A stretch of 64,000 nucleotides of DNA from Rhizophagus clarus (GCA_015698045.1 BLAL01000014.1:1-64000), one strand, 5' to 3'; shown: positions 24,096 to 36,945, counted from the first letter of the stretch. Program-made: numbers and translations. Notes: generated by a model from the sequence alone, not told the origin.

Positions 24096-25466
24096 ATGAA
24101 GCTAGGAACAATATACGGTTTAATACCAAATATTCAAAGTAAAACATCAATTAATTTTAGTTCTGATAAAAACAATCATTCGTATATTTTTGATATCGCA
24201 TTCAATAATTCATTCTGTGTGGTATCGGGTTCAAATCATGAATTAAATTCATATAATTACGACAATAATTCTCTTACATTTAGTGGAAAGTTGTCTTATC
24301 ACGATGATACTGTCACAAATTTGAAAATACACAAGGACCATTTTTTAATGTCAAGTTCAAAAGATGGTCGTATCGCAATTTGGGATCTTAGAACATCAAA
24401 TCAAGATCCATCACAAATTTTAATGGGTAGGGTAGACTATTTATCTTTCCAATTTTTTTAAAAAAATTTAACATTCGACTTTAAATTAGCGAAGAATCAA
24501 ATACCTTTACTTTCATTTGATATCAACGTATCTGATACCCTTTTAGCGGCAGGTACCGAGCTCGTTGCAAAAGATGCTAAAATTTTATTTTGGTACATAT
24601 ATCAGTTTATTATTCTTTAAAAAAAAAAAAAAAAATATTCCGCATTAAGCGAGATTTTATTCATTATATCTGCAGGGACTTGAGAAATCCTTCCTCAGTG
24701 TACGCTGAATTCACTGAATCACATAACGATGATATTACGCAGGTTAAATTTCATCCAATAAGTCCAACTCGACTAATTTCGGGAGCAGTTGATGGGTTAA
24801 TATGTAATTTTGATTTAAAGAGCTTTGAAGAAGATAAAGAATTGATTGGTGTAATAAATTCTGGATCATCGATCAATCGAGCCGGATATTTTGGAAATGC
24901 TGAATATGTTTATTGTCTGACACATGATGAAACATTCAGTTTGTGGGGTGCACCTGAAGTATGTTTTATGGTTCATATGAATGTAATAACGAAATGATCT
25001 TTATAGTCCCGCCATTTTCGTTAAATTTGAGATATTTCCCAGGCAGATCTATTATGTAATTTTGGAGATATACGGCAAAATTCTGCCCAAAGTCTTGTTC
25101 AGATCGACTATGCTATCGACTGTCAATTCGATTTTTCCGCTGATAGATTATATCTCTTTACCGGATCTAACACGTAAGTTCTTTATTCGTAAACCTTTAT
25201 TGAGTTGATGTAAAAATTAACTATTATTCGACTTGTAGCGGAGATATCAGTATGATACATGTTAATGCTAATGAGCTACAATTATGTCAAACTTTTAATG
25301 GAGTCCACTCTGAAATAGTTCGAAGCATCTGTTGGAATCCACAGGTTAGTAAATATTCATAATAATTAAATTACTGTTTCTTTTTTAAAAATACTATTTT
25401 TCATTGCAGACAAATATTTTTTTGACGGGTGGCGAGGACTCGAAGCTGTGCTTATGGGGACCATGA
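24096..25466 (+). CDS. WD40-repeat protein, WDR89-like
   Basis: Six exons, 24096-24426, 24490-24592, 24676-24958, 25043-25173, 25239-25344 and 25410-25466, give 336 aa. WD-type blades are visible: LMSSSKDGRIAIWDLR, AKDAKILFWDLR, HNDDITQVKFHP...LISGAVDGLICNFDL, and the last blade HSEIVRSICWNP...FLTGGEDSKLCLWGP at the C-terminus. Length, blade spacing and the 'SRLLSGSVDGLVNVFDI-like' fourth blade fit WDR89, a little-studied WD40 protein expected to fold as a single propeller and act as a scaffold; the molecular role is not known from sequence. It converges on the kinase gene, with 94 bp between the stop codons. Confidence 0.85.
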
Positions 25467-25560
25467 GTAAATATTAATCTAACTCTATAAATGTGTAGCA
25501 AACATTGATAAAAATTTCAAATATGTTGATTCAGACAGAACGAATTATATTAAAACAAAT

Positions 25561-27404
25561 TTATGTAAGTGCTTGGTACATTGAAGATTTTTTCAGAAAA
25601 GAATTAATCGTGTGGCTTGTGTAAAAAAGAGTGAATGGAAATAATGGTGCAAGAAATGTATGGCACAAAGCTTCTGTCGGAGAAAGTCTCTTGGAAGAGT
25701 CATAATTAAAAATTTCATCAACAAATTTAACGAAATCCATATTATTAGTGTTCAAGGCTTTTGATAGCTTTCTAATTCGCATCGATCGTAATCTATATTT
25801 GAAAAAAAGTTTAGATACAAACATTATTCTATATGATACTTAATCCATGTGACTTACGTGTCTTTACTTGCTTCCACTGGCCAGTCTTTTAATCCATTAT
25901 CATTTCGTGTTAAATACCAAGCAAAATTTTTTGCGTTTTTATATGGCGAAATTGGAAGAGGACCTAGCAGTCTTTCCATTTCTTTTATCATTCCACTTTT
26001 CGTATCACTTTGGAAAATAGGATAACCAGTCCAAATTTCGCATAAAATACATCCTAAAAAATTTGCATCCAACGACATTTAAGGATAGAATTTACAAATA
26101 AAATAAATAAAAATAATGTCGAATAATCATTAATACCGAAAGACCACATATCGATTTCATAACCAAAAGGAAGGCCCAATAAAACCTGAGATGAAAATGT
26201 TCAAAAATAAATAAATATAAAATAATAAATATTTAGCCTGAAAATATTCCCTACCTCAGGAGCTCTATATAAAAGACTCTGAATTTCAAAACTTTCCGTA
26301 TAATATTTTACATCATCCAAACCAATTGCATTACCAAAATCAATTACTCTTAGTTCGTAGGAATTCTCTATAATCACAATTTAAATAAATATATATTAAA
26401 ATTTTTTAGGTATTGAAAATTTTCCTTATTAATTAAGATAAAAATTACCCGTAACAAAGAGTATATTTTCTAATTTTAGATCACCATGTATTATAGCCAT
26501 ATGCTTAATATAAATTAAAGCAGTTAATAGCTGACAAGCTAATTTTCTAACAATTTGCAGCCGGAATTGTTCATTAATCATACATGGAACTTTTAGCACA
26601 CCACCTCGATAATATTCAAAAACTAGACAAAAATGTTTATCATAGAGGAATGTATTCAAAAGTTTGATAACGTGAGTGTTTTCATAAATATCGTGTAAAT
26701 TTAAGTAGCGTAACTTTTTACATTCCTAAAAAACAATAATAACCGTTTAAATTGTAACATTTGAATTAATTATTTAAAATAAATTTGGAATATGAATTCT
26801 AAACCTCGAATCCAATGTGGTTATATTGTGAAACCATAATCTTAATTGCTACTAAACTCCCGTTACGATATAGATCTTCGGCACATACAGTTTTTGAAAA
26901 AGCGCCTTCACCAACTATTTTAATAACCCGATATCGACGCGCTAATATTAATTGACTGGCGATTTCTGGTAGAATCAAAAGCATTAGATGAATAACGAAT
27001 GAGAAATAGTATAAAAATTATATTTCAAATTCTCGTTTACCTGGAACATCGTCAGAACGATGACGCGACGTACCAGCGTGACCATTGTCTTTTATGTTCC
27101 AATGAATGGAAGATTTTGGAATTTCGCAGCTTTGTTGCCAAACAATAGAAGTAGTTTTTGGTTCCTGTAATGAAACAGTATACGTAGTTTTCCAGGAAGA
27201 GGATGTTTGCTTTTTCAATTCAATTTCCAATTTTCGTTTTGTAAGTATTTCCTTGTGCAAAAAGGAGAGTCCTGCAGTGACCCTTTGTACTATATTAAAA
27301 TGTGCAGTTGTTGGCTTGCAATTACTCGTAAAAAGATTTCGCACTTCTTCATTCTTTTTTGTGAAGTCTCGAAAGTCTTTAAATATAGATTCATTATGAA
27401 ACAT
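25561..27404 (-). CDS. Divergent CMGC protein kinase (LAMMER/CLK- or DYRK-like)
   Basis: Seven exons, 27404-27041, 26965-26805, 26725-26449, 26367-26255, 26185-26137, 26053-25858 and 25792-25561, give 463 aa. Kinase motifs in order: glycine loop VGEGAFSKTV, VAIK lysine, catalytic loop IIHGDLKLENILF, IDFGNA, LLYRAPEVLLG, and DMWSFGCILCEIWTGYPIF. The stretch MIKEMERLLGPLP resembles the 'LAMMER' motif of CLK kinases, while the catalytic loop has Leu in place of the usual Pro of DLKPEN. The N-terminal ~120 residues (KKNEEVRNLFTSN, charged helix) are not recognised. All catalytic residues (Lys, Asp, DFG) are present, so activity is expected. CLK and DYRK kinases phosphorylate splicing or growth regulators; the substrate here is unknown. 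The C-terminal lobe is short after the ALCHTFLAP helix. Confidence 0.85.
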
Positions 27405-28349
27405 AATTAACTTAAAGCGAAACTGACGCGTTACCAATTAACTAATGATGTACTACTGTTAAATATGATTGGTTCAACACTTGTCAAATACAATTTATAT
27501 ATATAATATATATACTTAGCTTTCTAATCGGAGAGAATGCATACTGTATTTTCTTTCTATTCTATTTTCCTATACATGACAAAATTTATCGATCATCATG
27601 AATCTTTGATCAAGTGTAAAATTTTTGATATTTTAACTATATGATTAAAGTTTGACTTTAAAAATACAAAAGAAAAGTAAAATAATTATTTTAATTAAAC
27701 AAAGAAACTACTTGTTATACTGTTATACGGAATATATTAATTCGAATATAGTTAAAATTGCTTCTGAATTAAATGTACGGATAATATTTAAATAGAAGTT
27801 AGTAACTTAAAAAAAAACAATATAGATGTAAATTTAATAGTCTAGAAGTTCAATAAAATAAATAATTAATTTTTATTTATAGGTTTAATTTTAATTACAA
27901 TGATGAGTAATATATATATATATATATATTATAACATATAATGGAATTTCGTGCTGAGAATTGCAAGACACGCAAACAAATTTCCATTTTGTGTAAGCAT
28001 TTATTTTATTATTAAAACAAACAATTTTTTGTATAATCACAAAATCACTGTGAATTACCGAATGACGATTTTTCTTTAATAACCACTCCACAATAAAACT
28101 CATCCTAAAAATAAAGAGAAATTTAAAATGAATAAAAAATATCCAGAATACGCTCCATTTGTTTTCTTTCGTAAGAAAACCGTGTTCTTAAACTTTGAAA
28201 GCATGCCATAAAAATAAAAGTAAATAAAGAAAATGTTCTTGAAAATATTTATATATAATATAAGAAGTTTAAATAATAAAGGTTGTGTGTAAAAAAAGTC
28301 TGCTTGGATTGTTCTAAGCAATAAAGACGAAGGGTGTATACAATGAAAA

Positions 28350-28380
<31 letters not shown>

Positions 28381-28927
28381 ATATAATAGAAATAAAACTT
28401 GTGCACCGTAAAAGAATTCTTTGAACTTACTCAAGTATATTTCGGGATAAAAAGTAAAGCTATACATATTTATATTCGTCCACATCAAGTGAACTTTACC
28501 CATTAAAATACTTTAATAAAATCAAAAATTGCTTCACAGTATTATATCCAACCAACCAACCAACCAAGAAATTTTCTTTTAAACCATTGAAATGCTTGCA
28601 TTTCTTGGTTTTTCACGCATAAATATTTTTAGGCTTTTGGATGCAATCCTCAGCAAAAAAAAAGAAAAAAAAAAAAAAAATATTACACAATAAACCTCGC
28701 TCTCAAATTCTCCGTAAAATTCTTCATAACATTCTCTCCATAACATATTGCTATGCCTCATATAATTCGCATAATAAAAATTAGCAATAAAATACAAATA
28801 AAGTGTATATAATTGAGAATGATAAAAGGAAATATAAGAATATATATAGGTATATATATATATATTATATATATAAAAATATCAAAAGAATTAAAAGATT
28901 CCTCTTCTGACTTCACCTTTCTTGTTT
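27405..28927. other. Intergenic with simple repeats
   Basis: It lies between the start of the kinase gene and the stop of the bHLH gene, so it holds the kinase promoter and the bHLH 3' region. I see (TA)n runs at about 27909-27929, 28353-28385 and 28852-28876, a CCAA repeat at 28549-28568 and A-rich runs at 28654-28680. No supportable gene. Confidence 0.5.
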
Positions 28928-30450
28928 CTATGGCAAACTACCCAAAGACGATGAACCAAAAAGTCCGCCATTAGATGAATTATTTAAATCTGATCTGCTC
29001 GAAGCTGAACCGGAGTTATTATCAATAGGTATCCCTGACTGTGATGATAATTCTCGAACTTGAGTTTCCAATTTTACATTACGATTCCTTTCTTGTTCTA
29101 TCATTGATTGAAGAAGTCGAATATAATCCACTGATTTACGAAGAATCACGCCTTTATTAGGTTTATTGGCGGAATCAACATATAGGTCTGGCAATAAAGT
29201 TGAGAGTTCTTGAATTTTTTCGTTAATATTATCTCGGCGGCGACGTTCAACTTTAATATTAGAATAAACAATTAAATTAAAAATATTGAAACTAAAAGTG
29301 TGAGAATGGAACCAACAAACAATTCAAGAAATATCATATCTTACCAGCATTATGTGACTCACGTCGACGACGTCGCTTTTCAAATAACATAGCCCTATAA
29401 AATAATTATCATTAAAAAATCTCTCATTATTTCGATGAATAAAAAAATTCGAATTTACCTGACAGAGAAAAAAACCACGCAATAATATATTTAAAAATAC
29501 ACGCTTACGATGTTAATTCATTGATCCACAAAAAAAAAAAAAATAAAAAAATAAAAAATAAAAAAAAATAAAAAAGAAAAGCCACTTTAAACTCGATCAA
29601 TGAATACATACTGTTTTTGAGAATCGGCATCGTCAGATTCCATGAAACCAGGAGAGATCATTTCATTAGTAGAGAATTGCAATGAACTTGGGTGAGCACC
29701 AGTAAAGTTGTTGTCTATACACCATTGGTCACCATTAGTAGGAAGCACCGGTAAAGACATGCTGATTTGGCTCAAATTGCTCACATTGTTATGTGGATGC
29801 CTGAACATCTTATTATTATTATTAGTATTTATGTTTGTCTTGACATCCATTGGACCTATTGCAGATGTGGTAGGGGCGCTCATTGGAAATTCCTCAATAT
29901 ACGGGTAATCTGCATTGTCAACACTCCTTGGAGAATAAAGTGAATTATTACCAGGTGAACCCCCATAATTCTGAAGATTATCTAAATGAGAAGTTGGTTT
30001 ATAAGAAGTTCCAAAAGGATCAGATTCAAAACCGTGACCTGGTGGACTCCTAAAAGATCGTTCAGCTTCAAAAGTATTTGGTGGAGTGCCACGAGGTGAG
30101 CTTGTCATTGGTGACACCAGTGTATTTTGATGATCAAAGTCAAATTCAACGCTAATTTCTGATTCCTGCTTTATATTCATGTTATACTGGAGTTGTCGCA
30201 TTGACAAAATCTGAGGGTCTATGGTATCACTAGAGAAACTATTATTTGAAAGAGGATTATTTGCTTGAAAAGAATTATTAGGGGTAGGTGGTGCTCCATC
30301 GCTGTTAGTCTGTCTCTGATTTCTTAATTGAGTCTGCGCCAAATGATAAGGTGTTGGGTTTGCAAGACGAGAAATGGGTTGTGGCGTTGTTTGTTGTTGC
30401 TGTTGGGGATGAACAAAAGAAGTTCCTTGTTGGTAAAGTTCTGGGTTCAT
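28928..30450 (-). CDS. bHLH-leucine zipper transcription factor (MITF/TFE/USF-like)
   Basis: Three exons, 30450-29612, 29394-29345 and 29250-28928, give 403 aa. The first ~280 residues are low complexity: Gln-rich ([11 protein letters not shown]), Asn- and Ser/Pro-rich, typical of an activation region. The bHLH begins [25 protein letters not shown]; the His-Glu-Arg spacing (H..VERRRR) predicts binding to CACGTG. Helix 2 ([16 protein letters not shown]) runs straight into a leucine-zipper-like heptad segment ([19 protein letters not shown]). The basic region is split by two introns, one of 217 nt. Upstream of Met 30450 the frame stays open for about a dozen codons without another Met, so a further 5' exon cannot be excluded. 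Two CACGTG sites lie ~1.27 kb upstream, which raises autoregulation as a possibility. Confidence 0.9.
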
Positions 30451-31720
30451 TTGTATATTGTCTAGCTGTTGGCGCTTCTGATTTATTGGTTTTTTATTTA
30501 TTTAACTTCAAGGTATTAAAAGTAGTTTAGCCCGAATATTTAAAAAAAAATTTTTTTCTTAAAACAAACAGAACATGCTGAGAGAGATTGAAATAATGAA
30601 CAGATAAAAAAACTTAGCAATAATATATATGACGCAAGAGACAAAAAAAAACAAATGTAGGGGGAAAGCTACAAAATTTTCTTTCGACGTACAACCTTTT
30701 TGATCAAAACTCTAGCTTGCTTAGGTTCCCTATGATATCATAGGTGATATCTGAAATTAAAGACTATTTACTTTTTTCGCTATTATGGTTTACTTATAAA
30801 TTTATATATATATTATAAATAAAGGAAGGCAAAAATCCTATTTTTTTAAATATAGGATACGGTGGCTTGATTATTGAGACTAAAAGCCACATTCATTCTT
30901 GCTTATTTAGTTAAAATAAAGAAACGCAGCAAAAATAAAATGTTTCGGAAGATACCGTTGCTTCTTCACTTGAAGCTAAACCAAATTTATTCTTCTTGTG
31001 TAAGCACACGGGATTGACGGGAATAATCATTCTCTAATTAAAAGGAAGATTGATTTTCTATCTAAATGCCGCTTCACATTACTTTCTTAGCTAAACTATA
31101 ATTCTGTCGCAGTAAAGATAAGCAATTGCCGATTATATTTTTGGATTTGTAACTCATTATCTCCACAGCTTATTCAATCCTACAACAAGGTTGTTGCGCA
31201 CATGATTTAGTATAACTTTTCTACTCTATTCCTAATTTTCCCTTGCTCTACTCCACATACACACAAAGAGAAGCTTAAATTTTATGTCACATTTGTCATA
31301 ATGTACGATAGTCTGTACCCAAAAAATATTAAAAAACGCAATATCCAAATTATTTAGTATAGACAAAAACTCTTTTCTTTCGATCTACTGCATATAATCA
31401 ATCACCTTGTTAAAATTTAGTTAGATTTTATCTTATTCATACGAATGAACATTTAATATATGCTACAGACAGCTTTATTATTATTCCCGCTGGCTTTTAT
31501 CATTGTATATTGATTTCGATAACAACCTAAATATTTTTAAGTTTAATCTTTTTTTTTTGTGCTAGATAATCAAATAATGTCGTACTTGTATCACAAATTT
31601 TATCTATGGAACAAAGGTCGAATTGTTCTTGATTCTTGTTTTCTTGTTTATTTCCTGTTAGATGCTCTTTGCAATTATAGTACTAACCGTATTTGTAATA
31701 TTTTTTATTGTAAATAAAAT
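30451..31720. other. Probable 5' leader and promoter of the bHLH-Zip gene
   Basis: No gene was seen in 1.27 kb. The stretch is less A+T-extreme than the desert to its right, which fits a long regulatory 5' region. An AGGGG word lies at about 30657, and the E-boxes lie just beyond the left-to-right end. Confidence 0.4.
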
Positions 31721-31749
31721 CACGTGATTGCAAACAATTGCTCCACGTG
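31721..31749. promoter_or_regulatory. Pair of CACGTG E-boxes
   Basis: CACGTG occurs at 31721-31726 (context AATCACGTGATT) and 31744-31749 (context CTCCACGTGATC). The starts are 23 bp apart, about two helical turns, on the same face of the DNA. This is the site class recognised by MITF/TFE/USF/Cbf1-type bHLH-Zip proteins, and the nearest gene is one. Function is inferred. Confidence 0.5.
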
Positions 31750-31830
31750 ATCTGTAATCTGACCTGAATTATTAAGTTATTGTTTAGCCAAAATTAAAAA
31801 TATCGGTATACTATTTAATATTATACATTT

Positions 31831-31975
31831 GTACCTCTATATAGTCACACTATAGTCATCCAATTTAATAATTACATTTCACTTATATCAGCCTAAACTA
31901 CTATTAAACTTGTATAATATTTTTGTAATTATACCTTTTTTTTTAATCCTAAAAAATGTAACTATATAGGGTTAA
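31831..31975. mobile_element. Short degenerate MITE of the 'TATAGTCAC' family
   Basis: The left end has CCTCTATATAGTCACACTAT and the right end TGTAACTATATAGGG; these are roughly inverted. They match the termini of the larger element at 43383-44218. About 145 bp, non-coding. Confidence 0.45.
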
Positions 31976-32626
31976 ATTTATATATTATTCTTTTAAATAT
32001 AGTATTTTTTATAAAAAAATTATACTATAGTAAAATTAAAATAAAATATTTTCTTATTTTTTTTATTTATTTTTTTTATAAACAAATGTATTTGTAATAA
32101 TCTATTACAAATAATATTATTTATAATACCCTTAAAAAAAATTATGAAAAAGTTTATAATACAAATTTAAAAAATAATATACTGCATTTTATAGATTACA
32201 GTATTCTTTCATATATAACACCTTTTCTCTTTTTTCTGAAAAAAATAATCATTTTCTTTTGATTTTACTATTTAAATAATCTACTTTTACTCAAACAATA
32301 CATTAAAATATTATTTAAATATATTACAAGTTTTTAAAACCCTTTATTTATAATAAAAAAATTTTATATATCTTCAGGTACAACATTAATCAATCCTCTA
32401 AAATTTGCAAGATATCTAAAATACTATAATCTATAATATATAGTAATAAATGCATTTTTGCCTTTTTTGCAAGTTTACTTAAAATAAATAATAAAGATAA
32501 TTTTAAATATTATTTTTAGCTTATATAAAAAAAACTTTTTTTACTAAATAATCAGCAAAAAATTTTTTTTTTTTTTTGGATCTATATAATATCATATGAT
32601 ACAAACTAACAATAAAAATATATTAA

Positions 32627-33456
32627 CAGTTATATCTTAATATAATGAAGTAAGTATTTGAACTGATTAAACCTTCATTATAAAAAATTTATTAATATTA
32701 TAACAAATTATTTTTATAATATAATAAATTATTTAATATAAAATATTTAATTTAGAAAAAAAATTTTATTTTTTTTCTTTTTTTGTAGTATTACCAGATG
32801 AAAAATATGATCAGGCTTTTGAAATTAAAATAAAGAAAAGTTAAGAGAAATGTTTTTCATCATTATTTCTAATTACTAATTAAGTTATTTAAGTTTTTTT
32901 TTTTCTTTTTTATAGTATTATCAGATAAAAATATGACTAGACTTTTAGAATTAAGATAAAAAAAGACTGGAAAAAATATTATTATTATTTTCTTTAAAAA
33001 ATTTTCTACTTTTATTTTTATAAAAATGCTAGATAAAATATAAATAATAGATAGATATCATGTTAATAAAGTTAACTTTGATGCACAAATGCAAAGCTAA
33101 TAAAACCAATGATACAATTTAATATTTTGATATTATTAAAATAATTTGATAAATATTTTTTATAAAAGCATTCTGTACAATTCATATATTATGTATTTAA
33201 AAAAAATTATCCTTTTATTAAATGATCATAGAACTATTAGTATATCAGTAATCTTTATTTTACTAAAAAAAAAATTTATAAAAAAATTTATTATAAAAAA
33301 GGGTATTTTTATATATGCTGTTTTGTAATTTTACTTTATATAATAGTATATACAGTTCATAAAAATTTAATTAATCAAAAGTTTTTTCATGTATTAATAA
33401 TTACTCCATATTAACAATTTATTATATAATATTCTTTGTTATATTAAGACTCACTG
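32627..33456. mobile_element. Non-autonomous Tc1/pogo-like element, first of an inverted pair
   Basis: The left end is CAGTTATATCTTAATATAAT and the right end, reverse-complemented, is CAGTGAGTCTTAATATAACA, so both termini start CAGT and share about 20 bp. The interior holds two copies (near 32790 and 32915) of a ~120-bp unit whose reverse complement is the array of the neighbouring element. Non-coding; open frames here are A+T artefacts. Confidence 0.65.
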
Positions 33457-33644
33457 TAAAAAAGAATAACTGTACAATTAAATTTATTTTTTTTTTTATT
33501 AAATAATTTTATATTATTATAATATTTTATTTTTTTTTAAAATCTATTATATTATTCAATAATTATGTTATAAGATTAATAAAAAATTTTTTATTTTATG
33601 ATATTATAATATAATCTTTAATATAATATAGTATACAATGATTA

Positions 33645-34942
33645 CAGTCATCCCTCTCTATAGCAAACCTTAATACAACAAAGAACATTATATAACGAAT
33701 TGTTAATATGAAATAGATATTAACATATGAAAAATTCTTGATTAACCAAATTTTATTAATTATAGACTGTATACCATTATATAAAATAAAATTATAAAAT
33801 AACATATATAAAAATGATCCTTTTTCAAATTTTTTTTATAAAGAATTTTTTTTCTAGTAAAATGAAGATAACTGATATACCAATGATCTTATAATTATTT
33901 AATAAAAGAATAATTTTTTTTAAATATACAATATATAAAAGACACAAAATTATAAAAGATATTTAACAAATCATTTTAATAATGTTAAAATATTAAATTA
34001 TGTCATCAAATTCATTAGCTTTATATTTATATATTAGAGTTAGAGTTAATTTTATCTGCATAATACCTATTTACTATTTATATTTTATCTAACATCTCTA
34101 TAAAAATAAAAATAAAAAGTTATTTAAAGAAAAAAATAATAACATCTTCTCCAACCCTTTCTTACCTTAATTCCAAAAGTCCAATCATGTTTTTTGTTTG
34201 ACAATACTACAAAAAAAAAAAAAAAAATTAATAATTTAATTAATTAAAAAAATAACAAAAATACTACCAAACTTTCTCTTATTTTAATTTTAAAAGTTCA
34301 GTCATATTTTTTTATCTAGTAATATTACAAAAAAAAAAAAAAAGTTAATAACTTAATTAATTAAAAAAAAAATAACAAAGATCACCTTCTCTAACCCTTC
34401 CTTACTTTAATTTTAAAAATCTGATCATGCTTTTTATCTGGCAATATTAAAAAAAAAAAATAAATATTACTTAATTAAAAAAACAACAAAAAATATTTTT
34501 TTAATCCCATTTACTTTAATTTCAAAAATCTGATCATGTTTTTTATTTGACAACATCAAAAAAAAAAAGTTATTAATTAAAAAAAAAATAATAAAATCAT
34601 CTCTTTCAACCTTTCCTTATCTTAATTCCAAAAGTCTGATTATATTTTTTATTTGTTAATACTACAAAAAAGTAAAAATTAATTAATTAAAAAAATAATA
34701 ATAAACATTTTTTTTAACCTTTTTTTACTTTAATTTCCAAAAATCTGGTCATGTTTTTTATCTGATAATATTACAAAAAAAATTTTTTTTTTTTTTTTTT
34801 AGATATTATGAATTATCTAATTAAATTAGCAAGTTATATGACCTGTCTTTATACTAAATAATTTGTTATAATGTTAATGATTTTTTTATAATAAAGGTCT
34901 GATTGATCCAGATACTTACTTTGTTATATTGAGATATGACTG
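33645..34942. mobile_element. Non-autonomous Tc1/pogo-like element, second of an inverted pair, with a six-copy array
   Basis: The left end is CAGTCATCCCTCTCTATAGC and the right end, reverse-complemented, is CAGTCATATCTCAATATAAC; TA flanks both ends. From 34130 to 34780 there are six ~115-bp units with a consensus of CTTTACTTTAATTTCAAAAA then 'CTGATCATGTTTTTTATCTG', separated by A-runs and TTAATTAA. The outer ~80 bp matches the outer end of 32627-33456 in inverse orientation. Confidence 0.65.
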
Positions 34943-35167
34943 TACTTTACAGAAACTTGAAATTTTTAAATAATATCATTTTAACATTTATTTAATAATT
35001 AAATTAATATTTTAAATTATTTTTTTAAAAATATTGTTTTGATATTAATTCTATTATTAATTTAATATTAATTCAATATTAATATATACATTTCAGAATT
35101 TACTAAAAAAATTTTTTTTTGTAGAAATAATATTTTATGAACAAATATTTTTTCTTTTTTATTAAAT

Positions 35168-36945
35168 ATGTCTTCATCAATATCTAATGTTACCACTGAT
35201 TTTGTTAAGAAAACTCTGTATGAAGAGTTTTATGAATGTTTTGAAGCTGTTATTGTTGATTCTAACTGGACCTTGTCATACTCATTATTATTTGCTAAGG
35301 GCGTAGGTAAAGACAAATATTAAAAACAAATGGTAGGAATATAAATGCCATTCAAATTATTTTAAGTAAATCCCAAATTAATTTATATATTTTAAAAACT
35401 ATAATTTACAAATCTCAAATATACAAATTGCAAAATTTATATATGTAATTTGTAAATTAATTTGGATTTGTACATTTGGGCTGTTATAATCCCAAATTAT
35501 TTTGAATTTGAATGGCATCTATAAGCAGGAATCTACTGACTAGATCTGTGAATTAAAGAATATCTTGATAATATAGCTTCTCACAAAGGCTTTAGTAAAA
35601 ATCTACTTTACCTCCTTCTCAAGATATTTCACACTGACTTCAAAACTGCTGTAGATAAGATGCAATTATTAGCCAGTTTTAGAGTACTACAATAAACTGA
35701 TAGAGAAAGCATATGACTTACCAAATCCAAAAGAACGCCTATCAGATCATTTTATGGATTTGAAAATATTTAAAAATAATGAGCACCAATCAAATCAAGA
35801 GTCTTTATCTAACAACACTAATTAGAATGAGGATAGAGGTTTATGAAAGAAAAATAAACAGAAGGCTGAATTTGTAAAATAACTAATACTTAGTATTATG
35901 ATGATCACACCTTTAGTACCTGATCTGATGTTATCTCAACCTGAAGTTACGCTTAAACTCTCTTCTAACTCTACCTTAAAACCTGATACTAAATTTTTCA
36001 CACTGAAGGATAAGAAGACTAAAATCATCATGTTAGATTTAGATACAACTCATATTATTATAGGGTATCATCCCAATCCAAGTTTAGAACAATATGTTTG
36101 TGATATCCTAGTTTATGATGTACCTGTCAAATGGGATAATATTAAACTTCTAGAGCATCTAAAAGCATAGGATAATATTATTTCAGTTATAACCAAGAAG
36201 CAAAAGAAGTATAAGACTATAAAGTATAAGTTAGAGATTATGCATATCTTTTCTACTTGAAAAAAGGATTGCTTTTAGATTACTCCTTTTGATCTTATTA
36301 CTATTAAATAATTTTTAGCATTTCAGTTGAAGTTTTCATAAATATAAAGAATGAGAATGATTTCAAGCTGTTCTCATGAATCCACTAGAGAATTGACTTC
36401 AGTTACGCTATTCCTAAAGAAATACCTCCCAAATTTCATTCAATCCTACATATTAAGGCTTTTAAGGAAGTCAAAAATCCAGATGGTCAACACAAGATGA
36501 TTACTTACTTCAAATTATAGAATGATCTTTCAGTTATTAGTAATTAATCATTTTAGAGTGAAGTAAAATTAAGTTGGTGTCATCACATTATTCCATCTTT
36601 TATTAATAACTGGAGGAGTTGTTAGCAAGCTGAAGATAAAGGATTAGATAAAACTAATAACAAACTTTTTACTTCAACTTTGAAGTTTTGAAACAATTGT
36701 TGATCCTCTAGTTCAGTTGCTACTAGTTCTAATCACGTTTCTATAAGAAGTCTATTAAAAGATTCAGGTAAATCATTTGCAGGACATAAAAAAGACAAGA
36801 AGAATAAGAAGACAAAGATAACCAAATCACAAAGCATAGGTATTTTTTCCTTCAAAAAGCTTTCAAAGTAACAGTTATATGAAAAGATTGTTGAAATTAA
36901 AAAGGTTTTGATAAAGTTTATTTCAAAGCAATCTCAAAGATAGAA
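35168..36945 (+). pseudogene. Decayed non-LTR retrotransposon ORF1-like protein
   Basis: Frame fragments run in one direction: MSSSISNVTTDFVKKTLYEE (from 35168), IASHKGFSKNLLYLLLKIFH (about 35580), a longer piece from 35898 (YVCDILVYDVPVKWDNIKLL), FHSILHIKAFKEVKNPDGQH (about 36430) and a Lys-rich tail KKDKKNKKTKITKSQS (about 36790). They are separated by many stops and frameshifts. The pattern fits ORF1-type proteins of LINE families abundant in Glomeromycotina, with an RRM-like part and a basic tail; that name is from memory and not certain. A MITE interrupts it at 35345. Confidence 0.55.
35345..35518. mobile_element. 174-bp MITE inserted in the retroelement relic
   Basis: The ends are ATGCCATTCAAATT and its exact inverse AATTTGAATGGCAT, followed inside by inverted CCCAAATTAATTT-type words. 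The flanks read TATAA on the left and CTATAA on the right, a possible short target duplication. The surrounding protein-like frames stop at its left edge and resume after its right edge. Confidence 0.7.

Noticed and set aside
27891-28797. Several 70-90-codon minus-strand frames
   Set aside because: A+T-rich and built over TA microsatellites and A runs in an intergenic region; no domain seen.
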